Positions 9,393 to 19,500 of a DNA stretch of 64,000 nucleotides are shown piece after piece. Every line of letters starts with the position of its first letter. The stretch's first letter is position 1. The notes under the pieces are model-generated. The model was given only the letters and a program-made list of their open reading frames with translations, did not search any database and was not told the origin of the DNA. Made by a program: the position numbers and the translations under genes. The DNA comes from Candidatus Brachybacter algidus. GTDB taxonomy: Bacteria > Bacteroidota > Bacteroidia > Chitinophagales > Saprospiraceae. Where the stretch lies: positions 1 to 64,000 of the forward strand of contig JADJSK010000003.1 in the NCBI GenBank assembly GCA_016711705.1, written 5' to 3'.

Positions 9393-11483
9393 ATGAACAA
9401 ATTAGATTTATCTAAAATTCCATATATCGAGCGAGATATAAGTTGGCTCGAATTTAATTATAGAGTCCTCCAGGAAGCTCGCGACCCGACCAATCCATTG
9501 ATGGAAAGGTTGAAGTTTATCGCTATATTTTCATCCAACAGAGATGAATTCTACCGCGTACGTGTCGCACATCACAGGAACATCATACGCCTTGGAAAAA
9601 AAGAGCAAAAAGCACTTGATTTTGATTCAAACCAGATCATGAAGGACATCCTGCGCATAGTTAACAAGCAGCAGATAGAACTGAACCATACTTTCTTGAA
9701 TGAAATCATTCCGGATCTTAAAAATTATGGCATTAATATTCTTCGACGATTAGAACTAAATGATGTCCAGGTGGAATTCGTAGAGGATTATTTCAGGGAT
9801 AACATGTTACCATTTGTGCAGCCGGTATTGTTGGTGGAAGATCGTGTCAGACCTTTTCTGAATAACTCAGCCTTGTATCTGGCTATACATATGCAGTTAC
9901 TAAATGTGCCAAATAGTCCTGATCAATATGCCATCGTAAAAATACCTTCAGATCACCTTCCACGATTTATCGAGATACCTTCAGCTTCAGGTATGATCGA
10001 CCTGATCTTCATAGATGACATCGTGCGTCACAGCATATCATGGCTATTCCCAGGATATAAAATTATTGACACCTACAGCATCAAACTCACAAGGGACGCT
10101 GAATTATACATTGATGATGAACACTCTGGGGACCTCGCTGCCAAAATAAAACAAAGCCTTAATAAAAGGAATGTCGGTCCGGCAGCCAGACTTGTATACG
10201 ATGAAAAGATGCCGGTCAAATTCAGAAATTACCTGAAAGGAGTATTTGAATTAGAGACTATAGATATGTTTCCCGAAGGTAGATACCACAATAAGAGCGA
10301 TTTCTTCAAATTTCCGGATTTCGGTATCAAGGAAATTATGTCTCCAAAATTATTTCCAGTAAGGTATAAACGTCTGGACGATGATGACAATTTCTGGGAA
10401 GAAATAAAAAACAGGGACGATATTTTGTATTATCCATACAACTCGTACGATCCTGTGATCAAGATGTTCGAACTCGCAGCAAAAGACCCTGACGTTACAC
10501 ACATTAAGTTGATTCAGTATAGGGTAGCGAAAGATTCCAAGATCATGGAACATCTGATAGCTGCAGCGGAGAGTGGCACTCAAGTCACGGTATTTATTGA
10601 GATCAAAGCACGATTCGATGAAGAGGCTAATTTGCGGTGGGGAGAAAAACTATCCCGTTCGGGAATTAAAGTACATTATAGCATTCCGGGGATCAAAGTA
10701 CACTCTAAACTTGCATTGATTAGAAGGATAGAAAATGATAAACCTAAATTCTATAGTTATCTTAGTACAGGTAACTTTCATGAAGATACAGCAAAGTTTT
10801 ACACCGATTTTGGACTATTTACAGTGGACGAGAGATATACCAAAGATGTAATGAAAGTGTTCAATTACATTGAGACAGGGATGAAACCTTCTAATCCTTT
10901 CGAACATCTATTGGTTGGGCAATTCAATCTACGTCAGGGTTTTGAAGATCTGATCAGATTTGAGATTGAACAGGCTCAAAAAGGCAAACCTGCAAAGATC
11001 TTCCTTAAGATGAACAGTCTGCAGGATAAATCTATGATCGATCTACTGTACTATGCCTCACAGCAAGGTGTCAAGATCAGAATGATCATTAGAGGTATTT
11101 GTTCACTCGTGCCAGGTATTCCGGGGGTTAGTGATAACATAGAGGGAATCAGTATTGTAGATCGTTATCTAGAACATGCCAGGGTATTTATATTTCATAA
11201 TAGGGGTGATGAAAAGATCTATCTATCGTCTGCGGATTGGATGGAACGTAATTTAAGTCATAGAGTAGAAACTGCATTTCCGATCTTTGATAAAGATATC
11301 AAGGTTGAGATTCACAGGTTAATGCTGATCCAATGGGAAGACAATATGAAGGCGCGCTCTTTGAAATACAAACACGTCAATGAATATATCAAAAATGATG
11401 GTGACTTTCCGAATCGTAGCCAGGAAGAATCTTATTATTTTATAAAAAGAAAAGAAGATTTGTTCACGTCACAGGAGGATTAG
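9393..11483 (+). CDS. ppk1: Polyphosphate kinase 1
   Basis: This 696-aa enzyme reversibly transfers the gamma-phosphate of ATP to inorganic polyphosphate. The length is usual for PPK1. The N-terminal domain starts YIERDISWLEFNYRVLQEA, followed by the head domain and two phospholipase-D-like C-terminal domains. The autophosphorylated histidine is in GIKVHSKLALI (His437). The conserved block STGNFHE begins near residue 458. The second conserved histidine is in YLEHARVFIF (His595), followed by YLSSADWMERNL. The gene stands alone with its own -7 box. No ppx exopolyphosphatase gene is adjacent. Confidence 0.97.
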   Translation: MNKLDLSKIPYIERDISWLEFNYRVLQEARDPTNPLMERLKFIAIFSSNRDEFYRVRVAHHRNIIRLGKKEQKALDFDSNQIMKDILRIVNKQQIELNHTFLNEIIPDLKNYGINILRRLELNDVQVEFVEDYFRDNMLPFVQPVLLVEDRVRPFLNNSALYLAIHMQLLNVPNSPDQYAIVKIPSDHLPRFIEIPSASGMIDLIFIDDIVRHSISWLFPGYKIIDTYSIKLTRDAELYIDDEHSGDLAAKIKQSLNKRNVGPAARLVYDEKMPVKFRNYLKGVFELETIDMFPEGRYHNKSDFFKFPDFGIKEIMSPKLFPVRYKRLDDDDNFWEEIKNRDDILYYPYNSYDPVIKMFELAAKDPDVTHIKLIQYRVAKDSKIMEHLIAAAESGTQVTVFIEIKARFDEEANLRWGEKLSRSGIKVHYSIPGIKVHSKLALIRRIENDKPKFYSYLSTGNFHEDTAKFYTDFGLFTVDERYTKDVMKVFNYIETGMKPSNPFEHLLVGQFNLRQGFEDLIRFEIEQAQKGKPAKIFLKMNSLQDKSMIDLLYYASQQGVKIRMIIRGICSLVPGIPGVSDNIEGISIVDRYLEHARVFIFHNRGDEKIYLSSADWMERNLSHRVETAFPIFDKDIKVEIHRLMLIQWEDNMKARSLKYKHVNEYIKNDGDFPNRSQEESYYFIKRKEDLFTSQED

Positions 11484-11540
11484 TGATTCCACTTCTGCAT
11501 CAAAAATGATTATAAAAGTATTGCTATTACAGAATATTAA

Positions 11541-11586
11541 GGTAGAAGGTAGAAATTAGAAATTAGAAATTAGAAGTCAGAAGTTG
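11541..11586. repeat. Post-stop oligomer reiteration (gaaattag/gaagtcag)
   Basis: About 60 bases after the ppk1 stop there are repeated units of the type GAAATTA and GAAGTCA. This is one of several such tracts placed just 3' of genes in this window. The remainder of the 262-bp gap up to purB contains CATCTAAC-type oligomers near 11690-11715 and no gene. Confidence 0.6.
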
Positions 11587-11745
11587 AATAATGAGACTCC
11601 GATGGTTGTGTCCGGCAAACGAGATCATTAAGATTAGGAATTAGTAAATAGATATAAAAGACATTTCCATTATATTGACGGAGCACCATCTAACATCTAC
11701 CTTCTTCCATCTAACATTTTTTAAAAAAATTACAAAGATCAATAT

Positions 11746-13080
11746 ATGTCGCATTTAGAAGCAATTTCTCCGATTGATGGAAGATATTCTACGCAAACAA
11801 AAGCACTATCTGCATATTTCTCAGAACATGCCTTAATTCGATACAGAGTATGGGTAGAGATTCAATATTTACTTGCGTTGCAGGGAAGTCCAATCGGAAG
11901 TTTCGGATTATCAGAAGAGCAGACGAATTCAATCAAAAAAATTGGTGAGGAGTTTTCTATAGAAGATAGTAATAGGATCAAGGAGTTGGAAAGTGTGACT
12001 AATCACGATGTTAAATCAGTCGAGTATTTCATAAAAGAAAAACTTGAAGGACTAGGGCTTCATTCGATTAAAGAATGGGTCCACTTCGGTTTAACTTCCC
12101 AGGATATCAATAATACTTCCTTTCCATTGATGATAAAAGATGGTTACGAGCGGATATTGAGGCCAATGATCATCGAAACTATAGAACAAATAAAGACGAC
12201 CGCTGACTCATTGAAGCACATACCAATGTTGGCCAGAACACACGGGCAGCCTGCCTCTCCAACCGTCATGGGTAAAGAGATAATGGTATTTGTTGAAAGG
12301 CTCAATAATCAAATGCGCCTCCTGGATCAAATTCCATGGCAAGGTAAATTTGGTGGTGCTGTGGGCAATATGAATGCACATTATATCGCATATCCTGAGC
12401 ACGAATGGCACGATTGGGCTAAAGGATTTTTAGATTCAATAGGACTTGAAAGACAGACAACGACAACTCAAATCGAACATTATGACATGCTTGCAGCTCA
12501 TTTCCAAGGATTGACCAGAATCAATACTATATTGACTGACCTTTGCAGAGATATGTGGACATATATAAGTTATGAATATTTTACCCAAAAATTGAGGGCA
12601 AATGAAGTTGGTTCGTCTGCCATGCCGCACAAAGTCAATCCCATCGACTTCGAAAATGCTGAAGGAAATCTTGGTATAGCCAATGCATTATTTAACTTCC
12701 TTGCCGGAAAATTACCGGTTAGCAGATTACAACGAGATCTTACCGATAGCACAGTGCTGAGGAATATCGGTGTACCGTATGCTCATACATTACTTGCCTT
12801 GAAAAGTATTCAGAAAGGTTGGAGTAAACTCATCGTCAATGAAAGTAAGATCTCCGGTGAGTTGGAACAAAACAGCATTGTCCTGGCTGAAGCCATTCAA
12901 ACTATCCTAAGAAGGGAACAATTTGATGGAGCTTATGAGGCATTAAAAGGGCTAACGAGAGGTCAGACATTTATCACAAAAGAAGCACTCAACGAATTTG
13001 TTGATGGATTAGAAATAAAGGAAAGTGTTAAAAATGAAATGAAGTCGCTAGATGTCACCAAATATATTGGACGAATTTAG
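11746..13080 (+). CDS. purB: Adenylosuccinate lyase
   Basis: This 444-aa enzyme of the fumarase/aspartase superfamily catalyses two steps of purine synthesis: SAICAR to AICAR plus fumarate, and adenylosuccinate to AMP plus fumarate. The start MSHLEAISPIDGRY and the mobile signature loop SSAMPHKVNPIDFENAEGN (Ser290/Ser291) identify PurB of the E. coli-like type. The TSQDINNTS and ARTHGQPASPT motifs of the active site are present. The final four bases overlap the convergent glycosyl-1-phosphate transferase gene. Confidence 0.97.
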   Translation: MSHLEAISPIDGRYSTQTKALSAYFSEHALIRYRVWVEIQYLLALQGSPIGSFGLSEEQTNSIKKIGEEFSIEDSNRIKELESVTNHDVKSVEYFIKEKLEGLGLHSIKEWVHFGLTSQDINNTSFPLMIKDGYERILRPMIIETIEQIKTTADSLKHIPMLARTHGQPASPTVMGKEIMVFVERLNNQMRLLDQIPWQGKFGGAVGNMNAHYIAYPEHEWHDWAKGFLDSIGLERQTTTTQIEHYDMLAAHFQGLTRINTILTDLCRDMWTYISYEYFTQKLRANEVGSSAMPHKVNPIDFENAEGNLGIANALFNFLAGKLPVSRLQRDLTDSTVLRNIGVPYAHTLLALKSIQKGWSKLIVNESKISGELEQNSIVLAEAIQTILRREQFDGAYEALKGLTRGQTFITKEALNEFVDGLEIKESVKNEMKSLDVTKYIGRI

Positions 13081-14183
13081 ATTTCGATATCTGCCATACT
13101 TTTATTTACCTTACTTTGCATAATAGCCTCTGACTGATTATTTCTAGTTTTCTGTTTAAGCAGATATTTCAAAAGTATACTTCCTAAAATAGCGAGTGAC
13201 AATTGAATCAGAATAAGGTTGAGTGATCCTACACTCTGGAACAGGAATACCAGCAATAAAAACCCTCCACTTATGGCGACTAATATAGCTGTAGCCTGCA
13301 TGTGGCTGTTTCCAAGATCTAATAGCATATGGTGTATGTGTTGCCTGTCAGGATGGAAAGGAGAATTTCCTTTAAGTACCCTAAGGATAAAGACTCGTAA
13401 TGTATCATAGAGTGGGAATAAAAGAATACCGATGGCAACGGCTGGAGCAGCGCTGAAGGCATAAATAGATTCTGGCGCTTCTCTATGAAATTCAATAAAT
13501 TTAATGACAAGCACTGCGCTAATTAATCCTACTATCAGTGCGCCGGTGTCTCCCATGAAGATCTTTGCCGGAGTAAAATTATATTTAAGAAAGGCAATGA
13601 GTGCGCCGGCCATTGCAAAAGCAAGAAGGCTTAGTTCGATCCTGTCTACCAGGAAAAACCATGTTCCTAAAGTGACGGCTATCAAAGTGCCTATACTACC
13701 TGACAGACCATCAATGCCATCAATAAGATTAAAAGAGTTGATAATAACGAGGATGATAAAAATAGAAAATATAGCTGCAAAAAAAGGATTTAATTCATAA
13801 ACATTAAAGATGCCATAAAGTGATGTGACTTTCACATTTGCTTTAAAAACCAAGATACTGGCGGCGAAAACTTCTCCAATAATCTTTTTAGAAGGAGACA
13901 TAGGAAGAATATCATCTTTTGCTCCAATCAGAAAAATAATGATCAAAGAGCACAGCACGTATTGCAGGTCTCCAAATACATTGAAAGGAGTCCACATTAT
14001 AACAGAAAATATAAGTCCGGCGAAAATACCTATCCCTCCAAGTGATGGTGTCGCTTCTTGGTGCGATCTTCTTTCATCGGGAACATCCACGAGTTTCTTA
14101 ACCTTGGCGATATTGATGATCGAAGGAATAGCGAAAAAAGTCAGCAAAAATGCTGTAACAAAAGATAAAATAATATCGTACAT
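13077..14183 (-). CDS. WecA/TagO-like UDP-GlcNAc (or related) : polyprenyl-phosphate sugar-1-phosphate transferase
   Basis: This 368-aa polytopic membrane protein of the MraY/WecA family has about ten membrane segments. It would transfer a sugar-1-phosphate from a UDP-sugar to undecaprenyl phosphate, starting O-antigen, capsule or glycan assembly. Diagnostic motifs are VDVPDERRSH, LIGAKDD, NLIDGIDGLSGS and FMGDTG. The loop HPDRQHIHHMLLD is typical of WecA/TagO rather than MraY. The sugar cannot be decided from sequence. The gene converges on purB with a 4-bp overlap of stop codons. No glycan cluster surrounds it. Confidence 0.88.
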   Translation of the reverse strand: MYDIILSFVTAFLLTFFAIPSIINIAKVKKLVDVPDERRSHQEATPSLGGIGIFAGLIFSVIMWTPFNVFGDLQYVLCSLIIIFLIGAKDDILPMSPSKKIIGEVFAASILVFKANVKVTSLYGIFNVYELNPFFAAIFSIFIILVIINSFNLIDGIDGLSGSIGTLIAVTLGTWFFLVDRIELSLLAFAMAGALIAFLKYNFTPAKIFMGDTGALIVGLISAVLVIKFIEFHREAPESIYAFSAAPAVAIGILLFPLYDTLRVFILRVLKGNSPFHPDRQHIHHMLLDLGNSHMQATAILVAISGGFLLLVFLFQSVGSLNLILIQLSLAILGSILLKYLLKQKTRNNQSEAIMQSKVNKSMADIEI

Positions 14184-14458
14184 GATGGTTAGCTTTTAAG
14201 AACAATGTCTAACTCTCTATTTTTGTAAATTTTAATCATGCATATTATTTCGTTAAAAAAAAAGCCAGTAACCTAAGCTTTTGACAACGGCAAAGCTACA
14301 TCAAAAGAAATTAACCACAGTAGTAGTTTAATGCTATTTTCAATTAATTTTAATGAATATTAGTCTGATTGAATAATATTTCTTGGCTTCAGACGAAAAA
14401 AATATGCATTTTCCATAATATACGATGCAAAGAATAAAATAGTTGGTTTATGATCAAG

Positions 14459-14746
14459 CTATTTCCCCTCCATCCGATCTACATAATCTTTAGAACCGAG
14501 ACGAAAGTAAACAGGAACTTTAGAAGTGCGATTCATTTTATGTTCGATGTTACAAAAAAATGGTTTGACCTCCCTTTGAAAGACTCTCATAGTCATAACG
14601 CTTTGATCTGGGGTAGGAGTGAGTGCGACTTTTTGTTTAAAACTGAGTAGGGAAGCGGTATCCACAGGAGCGCAATTTATGTACAATTGTCCATAAGATA
14701 TGGCAGGTAACAGAAATAATACTATGGTAAAATATTTTATAAACAT
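14459..14746 (-). CDS. Small secreted protein, unknown function
   Basis: This reading frame gives 95 residues from the ATG at 14746. It starts MFIKYFTIVLFLLPAISYGQ, a clear signal peptide with likely cleavage after SYG. An upstream in-frame ATG at 14776 would place ten extra residues before the signal and is less likely. The mature part is about 75 aa with two cysteines (INCAPVD, PFFCNIEHKM) that could form a disulfide. No family is recognised. It is diverged from ung, with 117 bases between the starts. Confidence 0.6.
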   Translation of the reverse strand: MFIKYFTIVLFLLPAISYGQLYINCAPVDTASLLSFKQKVALTPTPDQSVMTMRVFQREVKPFFCNIEHKMNRTSKVPVYFRLGSKDYVDRMEGK

Positions 14747-14837
14747 ATTAGCAAAATAACATTGAAAACAGAACAATGACTCCTTTTAAATAGTTGTGGT
14801 AACCTTATATTAATAACGAGAATCAAAAATATCCATT

Positions 14838-14845
14838 TATATTTG
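14838..14845 (+). promoter_or_regulatory. -7 box of ung
   Basis: TATATTTG matches TAnnTTTG and ends 18 nt before the ATG at 14864. It overlaps the upstream TTG at 14843, so that TTG cannot be the initiation codon and the 14864 start is preferred. Confidence 0.65.
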
Positions 14846-14863
14846 GATAAAATCGAAGATAAT

Positions 14864-15535
14864 ATGCAGGTAAAGATCAATGCTCAATGGAAGGAGTTGC
14901 TACAAGTTGAATTTGATAAACCATATTTTGAAAAACTAGTGGCAGATTTGAAGGTAATCAAAGATAATGGAAGTATAGTGTATCCAAAGGGAAGTCAAAT
15001 CTTCAATGCATTTGAGCTGACGCCACCTGATAAAGTGAAAGCTATAATAATCGGCCAAGATCCATATCACAATCCTGATGAGGCTATGGGATTGTGTTTT
15101 TCAGTTCCTAAGGGCATACGTGTACCACCATCATTAAAGAATATTTATAAAGAGTTAAAAACTGATTTGGATATAGATAGCCCGGACCATGGCGATCTAA
15201 CTTCGTGGGCACATGAAGGAGTCCTCATGTTAAATAGTGTCCTGACAGTTGAAAAAAATAAGCCAGCATCACATCAATCTTTAGGCTGGCAGACCTTTAC
15301 AGATCAAGTGATAAAAATTATTTCGGAGCAAAAGGATTGTGTGGTTTTTATACTTTGGGGAAATTATGCCCGAACAAAAACACCCTTAATAGATCTTGAC
15401 AAGCACCTTGTGATCGCCGCACCACATCCATCACCACTAGCCAGAGGCGCTTTCTTCGGACATCGTCCTTTTTCAAATACGAATAAATATTTGGAAGATC
15501 ATGGGATTGGGCCGATTGATTGGCAGTTAAAGTAG
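14864..15535 (+). CDS. ung: Uracil-DNA glycosylase (family 1)
   Basis: This 223-aa enzyme excises uracil from DNA at the first step of base-excision repair. The water-activating motif GQDPYHNPDEAMGLCFSV contains catalytic Asp66. LMLNSVLTVE is the uracil-binding region, and the DNA-intercalating motif HPSPLAR contains His188. The size is standard for family-1 UNG. The start is MQVKINAQWKELL, because the only earlier in-frame start codon is a TTG inside the promoter box. The gene is followed directly by a repeat tract. Confidence 0.96.
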   Translation: MQVKINAQWKELLQVEFDKPYFEKLVADLKVIKDNGSIVYPKGSQIFNAFELTPPDKVKAIIIGQDPYHNPDEAMGLCFSVPKGIRVPPSLKNIYKELKTDLDIDSPDHGDLTSWAHEGVLMLNSVLTVEKNKPASHQSLGWQTFTDQVIKIISEQKDCVVFILWGNYARTKTPLIDLDKHLVIAAPHPSPLARGAFFGHRPFSNTNKYLEDHGIGPIDWQLK

Positions 15536-15733
15536 TCAATGGTCAGTAATCAGTAGTCAGAATATCAGTATGTCAGTATATCAGTATGTCAGTGGTCAGT
15601 ATATCAGTAAATCAGTAGTCTGTGTATCAGTAGTCAGTGTATCAGTAGTCAGTATAGCAGTAGTCAGTATATAAGTATTTCAGTAGTCAGTATATAAGTA
15701 TTTCAGTAGTCAGTATATCAGTATATCAGCAAT
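15536..15733. repeat. Degenerate 7/8-mer tandem repeat (agtcagt / atatcagt)
   Basis: Starting at the base after the ung stop codon, almost 200 bases alternate 7-mers of the type CAGTAGT and 8-mers of the type CAGTATAT. Longer periods occur where CAGTAGTCAGTATATAAG repeats. There is no open frame of note. The same core (AATCAGT) is used in repeat tracts at 21520 and, reversed, at 45392. Confidence 0.8.
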
Positions 15734-15906
15734 GGGGGCATAAGGGTTGGCATAAGATAGAAATCAGGCTATTTTCAAGCGTGCTACTTCAATTTGTTGT
15801 TAGAAGCAGTAAGATATAACATGGGTTATGTGAAAAATTGTGTGGGAAGTTGAATATTTTATGAATGAGTGGTCTTGTAATTGTTTGTTTATCAGATAGA
15901 TGTACT
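15734..15906. other. Spacer with a possible decayed copy of the 160-bp repeat
   Basis: No gene is seen. The last 40 bases (about 15867-15906) align loosely with the end of the 160-bp unit that follows (ATCAGATAGATGTACT versus ATCAGGCAGATGTACT). This suggests an older, degraded unit at the left edge of the array. Confidence 0.4.
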
Positions 15907-16430
15907 CACAACGGTTCGCAACGGTTGGGAACGGTTGCAAGGGTATGTTATATTCCATGTTTTAAGAATGAGGCTAGGTAAGGATCTTAGAAAATACTGT
16001 TCAAAAAAGGAGGTGTTTTCGTTGACGAGAGTCTTTGTAACTTACTATTAATCAGTCAAATATGCCCACAACGGTTGGCAACGGTTGGGAACGGTTGCAA
16101 GGGTATGTTATATTCCATGTTTTAAGAATGAGGCTAGTTAAGGATCTTAGAAAATACTGTTCAAAAAAGGAGGTGTTTTCGTTGACCAGAGCCTTTGTAA
16201 CTTGCTATTAATCAGTAAAATATGTTCACAACGGTTGACAACGGTTGGCAACGGTTGCAAGTGTATGTTATATTCCTTGTTTTAAGAATGAGGCTAGGTA
16301 AGGATCTCAAGAAATAATGTTCAAATAAAGAGGTGTTTTTGTTGACGAGAGTCTTTGTAACTTACTATTAATCAGGCAGATGTACTCACAACGGTTGGCA
16401 ACGGTTCGCAACGGTTGCGAACCGTTGCCA
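15907..16430. repeat. 160-bp tandem repeat with phased CAACGGTTG boxes
   Basis: Three units start at 15907, 16067 and 16227, with a partial fourth at 16387, giving an exact period of 160 bp. Each unit begins with CACAACGGTT and carries three AACGGTT boxes spaced 10 bp (for example 15910, 15920, 15930). The last unit adds an inverted box AACCGTT at 16420, again in phase, which can form a hairpin with the box before it. CAACGGTTG is itself an odd palindrome (CAAC-G-GTTG). The rest of each unit is nearly identical and non-coding apart from a 9-codon mini-frame. The array lies 155 bp upstream of the sensor-kinase gene. Such phased boxes suggest binding of a DNA-binding protein on one helix face (inference). 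Confidence 0.9.
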
Positions 16431-16584
16431 AAGATTAAAATTATTCAACAATTCTTCACCCATTTTACACTTCCCTCTGACTCCTCTCATCACTCACCTC
16501 CTGCCAACTTAAATATTTCACGTATATTTATACTTTATATACGAATAAGGACTATGCTGATTGTAATATCATATAAATCAATGG

Positions 16585-19500
16585 ATGAGAACCAACAAAT
16601 CTGAAATTGGAGGCATATGTATTGCCATTATTCTTTTTGTATTTCTTGGCATTGTAGGAAATTACAAAACTAAGCCTTCCGGTCAGGTTATGACTACTGG
16701 TCAACTTTCAAAGGACTTTACCGAAATTGAAACAGAGGTAGATCAATTTCTAGAAGATCCATCAAATCTTACTTTACTTATCAATTGGTCAAAGGACTCA
16801 ATCAGGCCGGATGAAATAGTTTTAAATGGAATTAATTCTTATACTGAACTTGATTTCCAACTTGCTGTACTAGGAAAGAATAAATATCTCGCTTGGACGA
16901 GTCAAAACTTGATTGATATCCGCAAAATTCCTTTTAATCAGGGTTGGCAATTGGTGGATGACTCCATTTTTGTAAAGACTTATCCTTTAAAATCGATTTT
17001 AGGATCATCCGTGAATTTGATTCTTCAGTTTAAATTACCTGGTAAGTTTTCTAAAATTATTCAAGCAAATAGTCTTTCAGAAGCAGACAAAAAAAATGCT
17101 ATTGTTACCAAGGAAAATAAATTAATAGCTCTCCCTACCTCTGAATTGACTGCTCCGAACCATGTATTTGGAGTTTGGATGGTCTTTTTTTATATGCTGG
17201 CCTATCTATCCTTAATTTTTTCAGTTTCTTCTTTTCTGAAGAATAATCATGGGAAATTGTCTCCACGTTTCATTGTACTGGTAGCTTTAATACCGATCCT
17301 GTTCAGGGGCTTCGACTATCTAGGTAATATTGGATCTACCATAGATCAATATTTAATCAGCCTTTCAGTTGCAGACAAACCATTTTTATCAAAGTCATAC
17401 GGTAATTTACTTTTATTGATTATATTTTATTTCCTCTTTACAGATTTTATTTTGGATAGCATCAGACCAGTCAAATGGTTAAGACAGCAAAAATATTGTA
17501 AAGCAAAATTTTCATTTTTCCTTTTTTCTCTCGATTATCTGGGGTTAGTTTGTCTCTTAATATTTTGCAGGGAACTGGTTGTAAATAGTGGAATTAATTT
17601 TGATTTTAAAAATGTATTTAATTTGGGTGTAGGCCCGATTTCGAGTATTATTTTATTAACTATTTTATTGTTCAGATACTTCCTTTTTTCTTATAAAATC
17701 AATCTCAATTTAGTTAGAAATAAAATAAATTTTAAATATAAAGCTATCGGTGTTTTTGGAAGTTTTCTTTTTGTTTTGCCATTAATTTATTTTACTAATT
17801 TAAATTTACCTATCTATATTCTGCTGCTTGTAGTGCTTTTATTTTCTTTATTGTTTGACATTTTTATTGAATTTAAGTCACCGACACTTGGCTGGCTGGT
17901 AGTATGGATCATTTTCTTTGCGGCCTTTGCGACAACCTCTTTATTCAAATTTAATAATGATAAAGAACGAGAAGAGAAATTGCAACTTATCGATAATTTA
18001 AAAGAAAAAACGATACGATCTTTGATAGAAAATTTGCAAGAGCTACCACAAATTTAAAGAATAATCAATTATTACACGACGGCTTTTCAAAAGCGATTTT
18101 TGAAAGAAATATTAATCTTGGTACAGAAATGTTACAGATTGCTCTTAGCAAAGAGGGCTATATTCAGGATTATTATGCAGTCGATTATTACGTTAAATAT
18201 AAAGATTCTATTTTAATTGCTTCCCAGCCCAATTTGACATCATCATTTCCAATCTCTGGAATTAAATTTACAGAAGAAAAGTCATTTCTTAAAGCATTTA
18301 TTCCCAATAATTATCATAGCTATTATTATAAAATTTATTGGCAGGATCCTGGATTAAAACCTTCTCCTGAAATTTATTTTTTTGTTAGAAAGAAACTCAT
18401 TGTGCCCCAATCTTATTTCTCTGAAAGTAATTCATATTTTATGGATTTAAGGGACTTGAGCAAGTATGATTATGCTATTTACAAAAATGATAAGCTAATA
18501 GAAAGTCAGGGAAGAATATATCCTGATAAAATTAATAGCAACGCCATGTTGGCTCATGATGAAATCCTAGAACTAAGTAGTCAAAGACGCTCAGAACTGA
18601 TGTCACAACTGGACCCATCCACTGTCATAGTAATTGGAAAGGAGCTGTTAGGCATCATCAAACCTATTTCACTTTTCTCTTTTCTGTTCGTGCTTCTCAC
18701 ACTCATGGTTATCATCGTATCTTTTGTCAATAGTTGGATAAGGATCTTACCTGCAGAATTACCGCTTCTTTTCAACGGACAGTTTAACCTGCGACAACGG
18801 ATTGAATACTCCATTTTGTTAGTAATTGTTACTTCATTTGTTATTATAGCATGGATTACTAGCATTTATTTCCGTGATCTCTCTTCTAAAATGGAGGAAA
18901 ATCAGCTTTCAGGTAAAGCTTATGCTTTGGTTTCAGATATCGAAAATAAAATTCAAAGTTTAGGTAGCGATTCTCTTTCAAATAGGAATTTGGCAGAAAT
19001 ATCCATCGTCCATCAGACAGAATTCAATATGTATAGTCCGGATGGTTCCTTGATGTACGAATCCAGAAGCTACATCACAGATCCTTACAGAAAAAGTAAA
19101 TTTATTGAGCCTCAGGCATATATTAAATTGCATTTTGGAGGTATGCCAATATACAATCACAGCAACACTTCTGGTTCAATTGACAAAGCATATGTTCCTA
19201 TCAAGAATGGCAGCCAATCTAAAGTTGCATGGCTCGAAGTACCTTTTTTCGGCAGGAAGTAACCAAAGTTATTTTGCCGTTTCTGACTTTCTGGGTACAC
19301 TCTTGAATGTTTATGTCTTCCTTTTATTAGTGGCAGGTGCAATAGCCATAGGTGTTGCGAATTCAATCACAAGACCATTGGTCAATCTTGTCGAAAAACT
19401 CAAGCTTATCAAACTTGATAAAAAGAATGAACCTCTTCAATGGTCTCAGCAAGATGAGATTGGTTCACTCATAAAGGAATATAACAATATGATAGACAAG

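Noticed and set aside
14843..14863. Upstream TTG start for ung
   Set aside because: The TTG lies inside the TATATTTG promoter box, so it cannot be in the transcript.
15907..16430. CRISPR array
   Set aside because: The repeat period is 160 bp with nearly identical 'spacers', there are no cas genes, and the boxes are only 9-10 bp apart. It is a tandem duplication, not repeat-spacer DNA.
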